Of a DNA stretch of 64,000 nucleotides, positions 30,918-39,495 are shown piece after piece. The notes below the pieces were generated by a model that was not told the DNA's origin, ran no database searches, and was given only the letters and a program-made list of their open reading frames with translations. The stretch covers positions 20,051 through 84,050 of the forward strand of contig AOIR01000003.1 in the NCBI GenBank assembly GCA_000337115.1. The letters are read 5' to 3'. The number at the start of each line of letters is the position of its first letter. The first letter of the stretch is position 1. Source of the stretch: Natrinema thermotolerans DSM 11552. GTDB taxonomy: Archaea > Halobacteriota > Halobacteria > Halobacteriales > Natrialbaceae. The translations under genes and the position numbers were made by a program.

Positions 30918-32156
30918 CTACTGCTCCTGCGTAGGGGCGAGTTCGTCGAGGTCGACGGACTGCTCTAAGAGGACCTCGGCCTGATCGGCGACGACGCGCT
31001 GTTCGCGCATCAGCTGTTTGAACTTGCTCTGGGGCGAGAGGTCGCCGATGAGGACGCCGCCGACGATCTTGCCGTCCTTGAAGGCGATGCGTCGCCACTC
31101 GGTGTCGCTGTATTTGCGCTCGGCGTGTTCGTCGCCGCGTGTCGGATGACCGAAAGAGAGGAACGGGAAGTCGAAGTGCGTAATGGAGTACGACGAAACC
31201 CACTGGAAACCCTCTTCCTCGGCGTCGGCGGCCATGTTGATGGCGGCGACCCGGCCCTGTTCCTTGGCCGAGCCCCACGAGCCGTTCTGGGCCTGCTCGC
31301 CCAGCAGGACGTCGTGGAACTGCGTGAGGTCGCCGGCCGCATAGATGTCGTCGACGTTGGTCTGCATGTACTCGTCGACGACGATCCCGTTGTCCTGCTC
31401 GATGCCGGCCCCACGGAGGAACTCGGTGTTGAACGACAGGCCGATAGCGACGCCGGCGAAGTCACACTCGTAGCGGTCGCCGTTGGGGTCGACCGCGGCG
31501 GTGACGCGGCCGTCGTCGTCGACCTCGAAGTGGTCGACGCCGCTATCGAAGACCGGCTCGACACCGACGCTGCGCATGCCCTCGTGCATGATCTCGGCAC
31601 CCTCGGCCGAGAGGGCGTAGCGCCACCAGCGATCACCGCGCATCAGGTAGTCGGCGTCGATCCCCTGTGCGCCACAGACCGCGGCGAAGTCGATCCCGAG
31701 CAGGCCCGCGCCGACGATGACGCCCCTGTCGGCCTCATCGGCGTGTTCGCGGATCCCGCGGGCGTCCTCGAAGGTCCAGAAGTGATGGATTCCGTCGGCG
31801 TCGCTGTTCTCGACGGGCAGTTGGGTCGGCGTTCCGCCGGTCGCCACGAGCAGCTTGTCGTAGGGGATCTCCCCGCTGTCGTGAGTGTGGACGACCTTCC
31901 CCTCCGTGTCGACGCTCGTGACGTGGGTATTGAGCGAGAGGTCGATGTCGCGGTCCTCGTACCAGTCCTCGTCGTGGATCGAGATCGGGGCTTCGGGGAG
32001 TTTGCCCTTCGCGTGTTCCTTGATGAGAATCCGGTTATACAGTGGCTCCCCCTCATCGGTGATGACGGTAATCTTCGCGTCCGGGTCCTCTTCCCGGAGG
32101 GTCTCGGCGGCCGAACTGCCCGAGATCCCGTCACCGATGATGACGTACTGAGTCAT
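30918..32156 (-). CDS. FAD/NAD(P)-dependent oxidoreductase
   Basis: A 412-residue pyridine nucleotide-disulfide oxidoreductase-like flavoprotein. It has the FAD loop GDGISGSSAAE near residues 8-18, LLVATGGTP, the NAD(P) loop GAGLLGIDFA near 148 and a second FAD site ending YAAGDLTQF. These match the NirB N-terminal/rubredoxin-reductase/ferredoxin-reductase group. The redox CxxC of thioredoxin reductases is absent, so electrons probably go to a separate protein. A TATA-like CTTTAACC lies about 30 nt upstream, preceded by a perfect inverted repeat (32219-32231). Electron partner not in the window. Confidence 0.85.
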   Translation of the reverse strand: MTQYVIIGDGISGSSAAETLREEDPDAKITVITDEGEPLYNRILIKEHAKGKLPEAPISIHDEDWYEDRDIDLSLNTHVTSVDTEGKVVHTHDSGEIPYDKLLVATGGTPTQLPVENSDADGIHHFWTFEDARGIREHADEADRGVIVGAGLLGIDFAAVCGAQGIDADYLMRGDRWWRYALSAEGAEIMHEGMRSVGVEPVFDSGVDHFEVDDDGRVTAAVDPNGDRYECDFAGVAIGLSFNTEFLRGAGIEQDNGIVVDEYMQTNVDDIYAAGDLTQFHDVLLGEQAQNGSWGSAKEQGRVAAINMAADAEEEGFQWVSSYSITHFDFPFLSFGHPTRGDEHAERKYSDTEWRRIAFKDGKIVGGVLIGDLSPQSKFKQLMREQRVVADQAEVLLEQSVDLDELAPTQEQ

Positions 32157-32218
32157 ATCCCGATGGTTCGTAATCCGGGTTAAAGTGGGTTGCTATCTCG
32201 TCTATTTTGCCGGACGAC

Positions 32219-32231
32219 AGTGTCTGACACT
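32219..32231. promoter_or_regulatory. Perfect 6-bp-arm inverted repeat upstream of the oxidoreductase
   Basis: AGTGTC-T-GACACT lies 63 nt before the oxidoreductase start, just upstream of its TATA-like box, and in the region divergent with 32395. A small operator is possible; a short arm length means chance is not excluded. Confidence 0.35.
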
Positions 32232-32394
32232 ACGAGCGTAAACTGAACGCCGAATATATTCACCAGAGTTTACCGATCTCGAGCCATCCGGCACCATTTC
32301 TCGAGCATGCAACGATTGCTGGCATCGCCGACGATCGCGGACCCTAACAGTGTTGTCCGAACCGTTCTTTAGGATATCCCCCCAATCGTCGGGC

Positions 32395-32973
32395 ATGAAA
32401 CTGCGACAGAACGCGAAACACTTCGCCTATCGCAAGGCCCTCGAGACGCCCGGGATCCGCTCGGTCGCCAACTCGGGGCTGGTTCGACTCCACACCAAGA
32501 TCTTCACCGGGAAGGCCGACCCGGCCCGCGCCGAGGAACGGAAAGCCCACCTCGACGGTCTCTTCGACGCGACGATGGACACCTACCTGCGGGCGCTCCA
32601 GGAGGGGTACTCCGAGGCCGAGGCCCGCGAGATCACCCATATCCAGGCCAACTTCGACTTCTACAACCACGGCTGGACCGAGATGATGGAGTTTCCGGCC
32701 GACGAACTCGAGGCCCATTACGACCGCTACGGCGAGTTCTTCGAGCGCTGGGACGTGACCATCGACGAGCCGCTGGGCCAGTTCGCCCCGCCGGAGGGAC
32801 TGCCCGCGGCACCGTCGACCCCCGAACGGCTCGACGATCCCGACCACCCCCACGCCGAGGGCGGGTTCGCCGACGACGTCTACGTCGAGACCGACGACGG
32901 CGAGCTGATCATCGGAGGGCAGGACGAACCCGAGGACGTCGACGTCTCACAGGTCGTCACGGACGAGGACTGA
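32395..32973 (+). CDS. Haloarchaeal conserved protein (DUF6149-like)
   Basis: A 192-residue soluble protein. Residues 1-140 are mostly helical with a well-conserved-looking core (EAREITHIQANFDFYNHGW near 77-95, EMMEFPADELEAHYDRY); the tail is acidic and probably disordered. From memory it resembles DUF6149, a family restricted to haloarchaea with no known function. The start is MKLRQNAKHF, 15 codons inside the longest frame. It is divergent from the oxidoreductase and 101 bp upstream of the MFS gene on the same strand. Confidence 0.75.
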   Translation: MKLRQNAKHFAYRKALETPGIRSVANSGLVRLHTKIFTGKADPARAEERKAHLDGLFDATMDTYLRALQEGYSEAEAREITHIQANFDFYNHGWTEMMEFPADELEAHYDRYGEFFERWDVTIDEPLGQFAPPEGLPAAPSTPERLDDPDHPHAEGGFADDVYVETDDGELIIGGQDEPEDVDVSQVVTDED

Positions 32974-33074
32974 GAGGGGCGTCGACGCTGTTCGTGTGCT
33001 TCTCCCGGTCGGCGGCAGCCGGTTCCCACACGGCTAAGTAGCCGGAGCGTTCCGGTTCGGGCAACGGCTCGATC

Positions 33075-34340
33075 ATGGCACTCGAGGGCAACGACCGATC
33101 GATCGCGGCGTTTACCATGGCCGGCCACGCGCTGGTTCACTGGTTCGAAACCTCGATTCCGATCTTTCTGGTCGTCTGGCTGGCCGAGTTCGACGCGGGC
33201 GTGAGCCTGTTCGGGGTCGTCGTCGCGCTGGGCTATGCCCCCTTCGGGATCGGCGCGTTGCCCGGCGGCGTCCTCGCGGACCGATACGGCACGAAGCGGC
33301 TCATCGTCGCCTGTCTGGCCGGGATGAGCGCCGCCTTCCTCGTTCTCTCGCTGGCGACGTCGATCTACGCGATCGCCGTCGGCCTCGTCCTGTGGGGCGT
33401 CGCCGCCAGCGTCTACCACCCCGCCGGCCTCGCGCTGATCAGCACCGGCGTCGAGGAACGGGGCACCGTCTTCGCCTGGCACGGCATCGCGGGCAACACC
33501 GGCATCGCGCTCGGCCCCTTCGTCGCCGCGACCCTGCTGATCGTCCTCGAGTGGCAACTCGTCGCCGCCCTCCTGGCCGTGCCGGGCGTCCTCGCGGTGC
33601 TGTACGGACTCAGTGCGGAGTTCGATCCCACCGCGGCCGTCGCCGACGACGTCGATGCCGGCCCCGACGACGCGCTGTCGCTCTCGGAGTTCCTCGCGGA
33701 CTCGCGGGCACTGTTCGCCAGCGCCTTCGCATTGATCTTCGCCATCGTTGCCGTCGAGGGGCTGTACTACCGGGGAATGCTCACCTACCTCCCGGAAATC
33801 CTCCACGGGCTGCCGGCCATCGAGGGACTGGTCGTTCCCGCCGGCCTCGAGGGGATCGAGCCCGCGGACTACATCTACGTCGGCCTGTTGGTCGTCGGGA
33901 TGGGCGGCCAGTACGCCGGCGGGAAACTGACCGATCGGCTCGAGCCAGCCCGCGGTCTGTTGGCGATTTTCGGCGTCCTCGCGGCGCTGGCGCTGGCGTT
34001 CGTTCCCGTGACCGGACTGGGACTGCTCCCCGTCGTCGCGCTCTGTGGCGTGTTCGGGTTCTTCCTCTTCGCGATCCAGCCGTTCTACCAGAACGCCGTC
34101 GCGGTGTACACGCCGCCGGACACCCGCGGGCTCTCCTACGGCTATACCTACCTCGGGGAGTTCGGGATCGGTGCTGCGAGCATCGCCGTCGGCGGGTTCG
34201 TCCTCGGCGAGGCGTCGCTGGCGGCGTTTTTCGGCGTGATCGCGACCTTCGCCCTCGCCGGGGCCGGCCTCTCGGTGGCGCTGCTCGCCGGTCTCGGTCG
34301 TTTCACCGGGGCCGAACGCCCCACCGGGGCGAAGGAGTAG
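33075..34340 (+). CDS. Major facilitator superfamily transporter
   Basis: A 421-residue transporter with about twelve hydrophobic segments in two halves joined by an acidic loop (EFDPTAAVADDVDAGPDD, near 182-199). The MFS loop 2-3 motif appears as GGVLADRYGTKRL near residues 65-77. The substrate is unknown. The N-terminal His/Trp-containing helix (GHALVHWFETSIPIFLVVW region) resembles the fosmidomycin-resistance/sugar-phosphate-like branch only loosely. Confidence 0.85.
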   Translation: MALEGNDRSIAAFTMAGHALVHWFETSIPIFLVVWLAEFDAGVSLFGVVVALGYAPFGIGALPGGVLADRYGTKRLIVACLAGMSAAFLVLSLATSIYAIAVGLVLWGVAASVYHPAGLALISTGVEERGTVFAWHGIAGNTGIALGPFVAATLLIVLEWQLVAALLAVPGVLAVLYGLSAEFDPTAAVADDVDAGPDDALSLSEFLADSRALFASAFALIFAIVAVEGLYYRGMLTYLPEILHGLPAIEGLVVPAGLEGIEPADYIYVGLLVVGMGGQYAGGKLTDRLEPARGLLAIFGVLAALALAFVPVTGLGLLPVVALCGVFGFFLFAIQPFYQNAVAVYTPPDTRGLSYGYTYLGEFGIGAASIAVGGFVLGEASLAAFFGVIATFALAGAGLSVALLAGLGRFTGAERPTGAKE

Positions 34341-34406
34341 CCGACACTGGGCTCCCACGCAGCGACGGGGAGAAACGCGGTCGCCGCCGCTCGCTCGAGC
34401 GGAAGA

Positions 34407-35747
34407 TTACGCGAGCCAGGTGGGCGTCTGGTACTCCGCCGTCGCTCGGTCCTCCGGCCAGATGATCTCCTGTGATCCCTCGCCGTCCTCGTTTTCCTGC
34501 CACTGGAAGTAGACCGGGTCCGGATCGGAGCTGTTGTACCGGAGATCGTGCGTGTATTGATGGTCCCGACCGTAGAACTCGACCGTCCCGGCGCTGCCGG
34601 TAAACGAAACCTCTTCGATATACGAGACGAGTTCGTCGGCGTCGAACGTCCCCGTATTCTCGACGGCGTCGGCGAACAGGGCGACCGCGTCGTACGTGTG
34701 ATAGCCGGTGTACACCGGGCTCGAGCCGTTGTAGGTGTCCTGATACGCGTTCACGAACGGCTGCGTCTTGTCGGTTCGCTCACTCTGTGCCGTCGCGCTG
34801 CTCTGACCGACCCCGAACCGACAGGCCTCGTTCGTCGCCTCGTAGTACGAGGGGAGCTGCATCGGCACGTGGATGCCGCCGAACGCGAACGGGCGCGGTT
34901 GGGGCGTGACCCAGTCCAGGAGCGCGTCGGTGCCGGTGTGGGCCGTCGTGATGAACGCCGCGTCCGCCCCGGCGGCCTCGACCTCGTCGTAGATCGCCGT
35001 GAAGTCCTCCGTGGCGGGCGGATACTGCTCTTCCATGACGACGTCGACGCCCGCGTCCGGGAGCTGGTTCTGGTAGACCTTCCACGGCTCCTCGGTCCAG
35101 TCGTAGTCCTCGACGAGGACGGCGACGGAGTTCCAGCCGATATCGTCGGCCTTGTCGGTCAGGAAGTCGACTTGCATCTGGCCGAGGTCGTGATTGTTGT
35201 TCGGCCCAACCCGGAAATGATACTTGTACTTCTCGTACTGCTCGCTGATGCGCTGGCTTACCGCCGTCGTCGCCGCACCGGACGTGAGGTGAACCGTCTC
35301 CTGTTCGGCGATGTCGTCGATGATGTTCATCAGTGCCTCGCTGGCGAAGACGCCGATCGTCACGTCCACGCCCTCCTCGAGAATGAGCCGCTGATACTGT
35401 CGCCGGGCCTCGGATGGACTCCCGTTCGTGTCGCCGACGACCAGTTCGACGTCCCGCCCGTCGATTCCGTCGTTGTCGTTGAGTTCGTCGACCGCGACCG
35501 ACGCTCCGCGTTCCATCGACCGGCCGATCTGATCGCTGTCCGGATCGGGTGCGAGCAACCCGATCCTGACCGGTCCCTCGGTAGCGCTTCCGCCGACGAT
35601 CGATTCGTACGTGCCGAGACAGCCCGCAAGCGATGCGCCGGCGGCGACTCCACCCGTCGCTCTCAAGAGCCGTCGGCGGTCGAGTGCCCGAGAACGCGAC
35701 GTCGAGTGGTCGTTCGGTTCGGTACCGTGTCCCTTGCTCCCATTCAT
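34407..35747 (-). CDS. Tat lipoprotein, branched-chain-amino-acid-type solute-binding protein (paralogue 1)
   Basis: A 446-residue type I periplasmic-binding-fold protein (LivJ/Peripla_BP_6 family). The signal has DRRRLLRATGG and a lipobox ending AGC near residue 43, so it is Tat-exported and lipid-anchored. Core motifs are VRIGLLAPDPDSD, a GDTNGSP turn, and an AEQETVHLTSGA strand that lines the ligand site. Two close paralogues follow (36206, 37885), sharing DTN-SP and PPATEDF-type segments; no permease or ATPase gene is near. Ligand could be an amino acid or amide. With the transducer at 39496, a chemoreceptor role is plausible. Confidence 0.88.
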   Translation of the reverse strand: MNGSKGHGTEPNDHSTSRSRALDRRRLLRATGGVAAGASLAGCLGTYESIVGGSATEGPVRIGLLAPDPDSDQIGRSMERGASVAVDELNDNDGIDGRDVELVVGDTNGSPSEARRQYQRLILEEGVDVTIGVFASEALMNIIDDIAEQETVHLTSGAATTAVSQRISEQYEKYKYHFRVGPNNNHDLGQMQVDFLTDKADDIGWNSVAVLVEDYDWTEEPWKVYQNQLPDAGVDVVMEEQYPPATEDFTAIYDEVEAAGADAAFITTAHTGTDALLDWVTPQPRPFAFGGIHVPMQLPSYYEATNEACRFGVGQSSATAQSERTDKTQPFVNAYQDTYNGSSPVYTGYHTYDAVALFADAVENTGTFDADELVSYIEEVSFTGSAGTVEFYGRDHQYTHDLRYNSSDPDPVYFQWQENEDGEGSQEIIWPEDRATAEYQTPTWLA

Positions 35748-35790
35748 CTTGACAAGCGTTTCTCCTTGGGTTTCTTAGTGTTTTCGCATA
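35748..35790 (-). promoter_or_regulatory. Shared leader of the solute-binding genes (copy 1)
   Basis: Read on the minus strand, the leader has GAAAC-CCAAGGA-GAAAC (35758-35774), two GAAAC units with a 7-nt spacer that holds a Shine-Dalgarno-like AAGGA, preceded by CGAAAACACTAA. The same arrangement occurs before the two paralogues. Confidence 0.6.
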
Positions 35791-36205
35791 GTTACAATCA
35801 GAATATTACTTATTGAATGACACGTGTCGATACGCATAGCAGTTCGTGCCGGTCCGCACCACCGGGCAGTCGCCGCTCGGAGCGGGACCGGGAATCGATG
35901 ACTGGCCAGGGCGAATCCGGCGACCGGATCTCGGCTCCTGCGTCGCCTACTTCCCGCCCGTATCGCTGTACTGTCGCTGGACGGACGCTCCGAACGCAAT
36001 CGATGTGGCCAAGCGCCAGCCATCGGCCTAACCGGTCGTCCGAGTTCCCATCCGAACGGATACCTCGGCGATACAGGTTGGGCCGACAAACGGGGCCGTC
36101 GTTGCTCGTCGAGACCGGTGGAAACGACGGCAGTCATCGTGAGGACCGACCGCTATCGGATGGAACCAGCGCCGAAACGGCGACAAACGGAAAAACTCGA
36201 GCGGG
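35791..36205. other. Intergenic region between solute-binding paralogues 1 and 2
   Basis: About 415 bases. The AT-rich end near 35791-35822 probably holds the promoter of paralogue 1. The open frames here are Arg/Ser-rich on both strands and look non-coding; no repeat or RNA gene was seen. Confidence 0.5.
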
Positions 36206-37543
36206 TTACAACCAGTCCGGCTGTTCGTACTCGTCGCCGTCGGCCGCGTGTTCGTCGGGCCAGATGACCGTCTGCTCGCCCTCGCCGTCGTCGGTCTCCT
36301 GCCACTGGAAGTAGACGGGATGGACGTTGCCCTCGCCGTAAATGACGTCGTGGGGGTGTGGGTCGTCCTGGCCGTGGAACTCGATGGTGCCGGTGGTACC
36401 GGTAAACGAGGTCTCCTCGAGCGGCCCGACCAGATCCGTCGACGCGACGGTCTCGCCGCGCGTGGCCGCATCCGCGAACACCTTGACCGCGTCGTACGCG
36501 ATGTAGCCGGTGTAGACCGGACTCGTCCCGCCGTGTTTGGACTGGTACGTGGAGACGAAATCCTGCGTTTTGGACGTGATCTCCGCGGTGGACACTGCAC
36601 TGGCGTAGCCGACGGCATACTCACAGGCACCATTGGTCTCCTCGTAGTACGAGGGGAGCTGCATCGGCACGTGGATACCGCCGAACGCGAACTCACGTTC
36701 GGCCGGTCGCCAGTCCTGCAAGGCCGCAGTACCGGTGTGGGCCGTCGAGATGAACGCCGCGTCGGCCCCCGACGCCTCGACGTCATCGTAGATGTCCGAG
36801 AAGTCCTCGGTCGCCGGCGGATACCGCTCCCACGTGGCGACGTCGATGTCGGTGTCCGGGAACTGGCTCTGGTAGAACGCCCACAGGCCGTCGGTCCAGT
36901 CGTAGTCTTCCGCGAGAACGGCGATGGAGTCCCAGCCCATGCTCTCGCTTTTCTCGGTCAGGAAGTCGATCTGTGCCTGTGCGAGGTTGGTCCCGTTGAT
37001 CGGCCCGACTCGGAAGTGGTACTTGTACTTGTCGTAGTCCGAGCCGACGTTCTCGCTGGCCGTCGTCGTCGCGGAGCCGGCCGTGAGATGAATCGTCTCC
37101 TGTTCGGCGATCTCGTCCATCAGCGGCTCGAGGACCTCGGTCGTCGAGATGCCGACGGTGACGTCGACGTCCTCCTCGAGGATGAGCCGCTGGTACTGGC
37201 GACGACCTTCCGTCGGACTCGCGTTCGTGTCGCCGACGACCATCTCGACGTCTCGGCCAAGCAGCCCATCGTTCTCGTTGAGTTCGTCGACGGCGATCCG
37301 AGCCCCCTGCACGATCGAGCGGCCGGTCGAATCGCTGTCCGGATCCGGTGCCAGCACGCCGATCCGAACCGGCTCGGCCTCGTCGTTCCCGACGATCGAG
37401 CCATACGTCCCGAGACAGCCCGCAAGCGATGCACCAGCGGCGATCCCGCCCGTCGCCCTCAAGAACCGTCGGCGGTCGACCCTCCGAGAACGAGACGTCG
37501 TTCGGTCGTTCGATTCCCCACCACGTCCCTTGTACGCATTCAT
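36206..37543 (-). CDS. Tat lipoprotein, branched-chain-amino-acid-type solute-binding protein (paralogue 2)
   Basis: A 445-residue paralogue of the preceding gene product with the same layout: signal VDRRRFLRATGGIAAG with lipobox AGC, mature start VRIGVLAPDPDSDS, GDTNASPTEGRRQYQR and EQETIHLTAGSA. It differs around the middle loop (DYDWTDGLWAFYQSQFPDTD region) and near the binding cleft, so ligand preference probably differs. No transporter partner is adjacent. Its leader carries the same paired GAAAC units as the others, so the three genes are likely controlled alike. Confidence 0.88.
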   Translation of the reverse strand: MNAYKGRGGESNDRTTSRSRRVDRRRFLRATGGIAAGASLAGCLGTYGSIVGNDEAEPVRIGVLAPDPDSDSTGRSIVQGARIAVDELNENDGLLGRDVEMVVGDTNASPTEGRRQYQRLILEEDVDVTVGISTTEVLEPLMDEIAEQETIHLTAGSATTTASENVGSDYDKYKYHFRVGPINGTNLAQAQIDFLTEKSESMGWDSIAVLAEDYDWTDGLWAFYQSQFPDTDIDVATWERYPPATEDFSDIYDDVEASGADAAFISTAHTGTAALQDWRPAEREFAFGGIHVPMQLPSYYEETNGACEYAVGYASAVSTAEITSKTQDFVSTYQSKHGGTSPVYTGYIAYDAVKVFADAATRGETVASTDLVGPLEETSFTGTTGTIEFHGQDDPHPHDVIYGEGNVHPVYFQWQETDDGEGEQTVIWPDEHAADGDEYEQPDWL

Positions 37544-37595
37544 CCTGACGATCGTTTCAACCTCTGTTTCTTAGTGTTTTCGAATATTACAATCA
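37544..37595 (-). promoter_or_regulatory. Shared leader of the solute-binding genes (copy 2)
   Basis: GAAAC-AGAGGTT-GAAAC on the minus strand (37554-37570) with the preceding CGAAAACACTAA and TGATTGTAA, nearly identical to copy 1. The spacer again holds a GAGG-type Shine-Dalgarno core, 17 nt before the ATG. Confidence 0.6.
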
Positions 37596-37605
37596 ACATA
37601 TTGGA

Positions 37606-37621
37606 CATATTATGTAATATG
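37606..37621. promoter_or_regulatory. AT-rich perfect inverted repeat upstream of paralogue 2
   Basis: CATATTA-TG-TAATATG, two 7-nt perfect arms, 63-78 nt upstream of the paralogue 2 start. It is a possible operator, or simply part of an AT-rich promoter. Confidence 0.35.
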
Positions 37622-37884
37622 CTACTTGGCGAGTGGGGCTCGTATCATCCGCCACCTTCGCCGCGCAGTCACTGCTCAAGGACGAAACGAGGACTGCAGT
37701 CGGCAATCACCACGTCTGGTGGCCGGATCACACCCTGCTGTCTCGTCTCGCCGTCCGCATCGCTTCGCTGCCGCTGGACGAGGTTCCGACGGACTTCGAT
37801 GGTGCCAGACAGCCACAACCGAGACGCTGGCTGTACCGCCGGCAGTCGCGAGAGAGCGATAGGCAGTTGCCTGCCGAATCCCCC
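37622..37884. other. Rest of the intergenic region between paralogues 2 and 3
   Basis: About 260 bases with no plausible gene on either strand; frames are Arg/Pro/Ser-rich. No repeat or RNA gene seen. Confidence 0.5.
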
Positions 37885-39219
37885 TCAGAACCAGTCGGGT
37901 TCGACGTAGTCGGTCGTCGAGTACGTGTCGGGCCAGATCGTCCGCTGAACGCCCTCGCCGTCCTCGTTTTCCCGCCACTGGAAGTACAGCGGATGGACGT
38001 TATCCTCCCCGTAGATGACGTCGTGGGCGTGTTCGTGGTCCGCATCGTGGAACTCGATCGTTCCGGTCGTTCCGGTAAAGGAGGTCGATTCGAGCGCACC
38101 AACCAGGCCGTCGGAATCGAACGTACCGGCCCGTTCGGCCGCATCGGCGAAGAGTTTGATCGCGTCGAACGCGATATAGCCGGTGTAGACGGGAGCGTCC
38201 CCTCCGTTTCTGTTCTGATATTCCTGAACGAACGGCTGGGTCTTGTCGGTGGTTTCAGCGGTCGGTGTCGCGAAGGCGTAGCCGGCCGCGTAACGGCACG
38301 CACCATTGACCTTCTCGTAGTACGAGGATAGTTGCATCGGCACGTGAATCCCGCCGAAGGCAAACGGCCGCTCCGCCGGTCCCCAATCCATGACGGCCTG
38401 GGTCCCGGTGTGGGCCGCCGAAACGATCGCTGCGTCGGCACCCGATCGTTCGACCTCGTCGTAGATGCCCGAGAAGTCGTCAGTTGCCGGCGGGTATCGT
38501 CGTTGCATCGCAACGTCGACGTCTACGTCACCGAGTCGGTTTCGGTACACCCGCCACAGTCTCTCGGTCCAGTCGTAGTCCTCCACGAGAATCGCAACGG
38601 AGTCCCAGCCGATTTCGCCGCCCATATCGTCCAGGAAGTCGATCTGGGTTTCGGCGAGGTTGACGTCGTTGATCGGGCCGGCACGGAAGTGATACTTGTA
38701 CTTCTCGTATTGGTCGTTGACCAACTGACTCGCCCCCGACGTCGCAGAACCGACTGTGAGATGCGGAACCTTTTGCTCGGCGATATCGTCCATCAACGCC
38801 ATCAGCACCTCGGTCGTGGCAATACCGATAGTCGCGTCTACCTTCTCATCGAGGATCAGTCGCTGGTACTGGCGGCGCGCCTCGAGCGGACTTCCGTTCG
38901 TGTCACCGAGGACCAGTTCGACATCCCGCCCGTCGATGCCTCCGTTGTCGTTGAGTTGATCGCGGGCGATCGCAGCACCGGAAACGATCGATTGCCCCGT
39001 CGGATTGCTATCCGGGTCGGGTGCCAGCACGCCGATCCGGACCGGCTCGACCTCCTCATCGCCGACGATCGATCCGGCGGTCTCGAGACAGCCCGCAAGC
39101 GAGAGTCCGGCGACACCGCCGGCCGTCGTTTTCAGCACGTGGCGGCGGTTCGGCCCGCGTGCTGGCGTATCGGTTGGAGCGCGCCCGCCGTTCCGACGGC
39201 CGCAGCTATCTTCAGCCAT
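37885..39219 (-). CDS. Tat lipoprotein, branched-chain-amino-acid-type solute-binding protein (paralogue 3)
   Basis: A 444-residue paralogue, the most divergent at the N-terminus: signal GPNRRHVLKTTAGGVAG with lipobox AGC. The mature part begins VRIGVLAPDPDSNPTG and keeps GDTNGSPLEARRQYQR, and DIAEQKVPHLTVGSA replaces the EQET of the others (a Glu-to-Lys change beside the cleft). The start is set at MAEDSCGRR; a GTG 37 codons upstream is in frame but would move the signal inward. It is divergent from the transducer gene with 276 bp between starts. Confidence 0.87.
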   Translation of the reverse strand: MAEDSCGRRNGGRAPTDTPARGPNRRHVLKTTAGGVAGLSLAGCLETAGSIVGDEEVEPVRIGVLAPDPDSNPTGQSIVSGAAIARDQLNDNGGIDGRDVELVLGDTNGSPLEARRQYQRLILDEKVDATIGIATTEVLMALMDDIAEQKVPHLTVGSATSGASQLVNDQYEKYKYHFRAGPINDVNLAETQIDFLDDMGGEIGWDSVAILVEDYDWTERLWRVYRNRLGDVDVDVAMQRRYPPATDDFSGIYDEVERSGADAAIVSAAHTGTQAVMDWGPAERPFAFGGIHVPMQLSSYYEKVNGACRYAAGYAFATPTAETTDKTQPFVQEYQNRNGGDAPVYTGYIAFDAIKLFADAAERAGTFDSDGLVGALESTSFTGTTGTIEFHDADHEHAHDVIYGEDNVHPLYFQWRENEDGEGVQRTIWPDTYSTTDYVEPDWF

Positions 39220-39250
39220 ATTGAACGGTCGTTTCGACCTCCGTTTCTTA
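39220..39250 (-). promoter_or_regulatory. Shared leader of the solute-binding genes (copy 3)
   Basis: GAAAC-GGAGGTC-GAAAC on the minus strand (39231-39247): the same 7-nt spacer, here with a perfect GGAGGT Shine-Dalgarno core, 18 nt before the ATG and preceded by CGCAAACGTTAA. Confidence 0.6.
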
Positions 39251-39495
39251 ACGTTTGCGAAGCTACCGATCTCGAAAGTATAGCATTGTGACTCGTCGAG
39301 AGCGGCAGGAGAGACATTCGTTCCAGCCACCGATACGGTTCGAAATACTTTATTTTACTATATTGTCTCGGAAGGATTGGACAAGGAGGAGGATTTCGAC
39401 TATGTGTGTGACGATGTGGAGAAACGGTGCCATTATCAGCTTCGATAACCACGCCTGACAATTTATGTACCGACGAAATCACGCGTGATCTATCC

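Noticed and set aside
35817-36314. 165-residue frame between solute-binding paralogues 1 and 2
   Set aside because: Ser/Arg-rich, partly antisense to paralogue 2, and no promoter or family.
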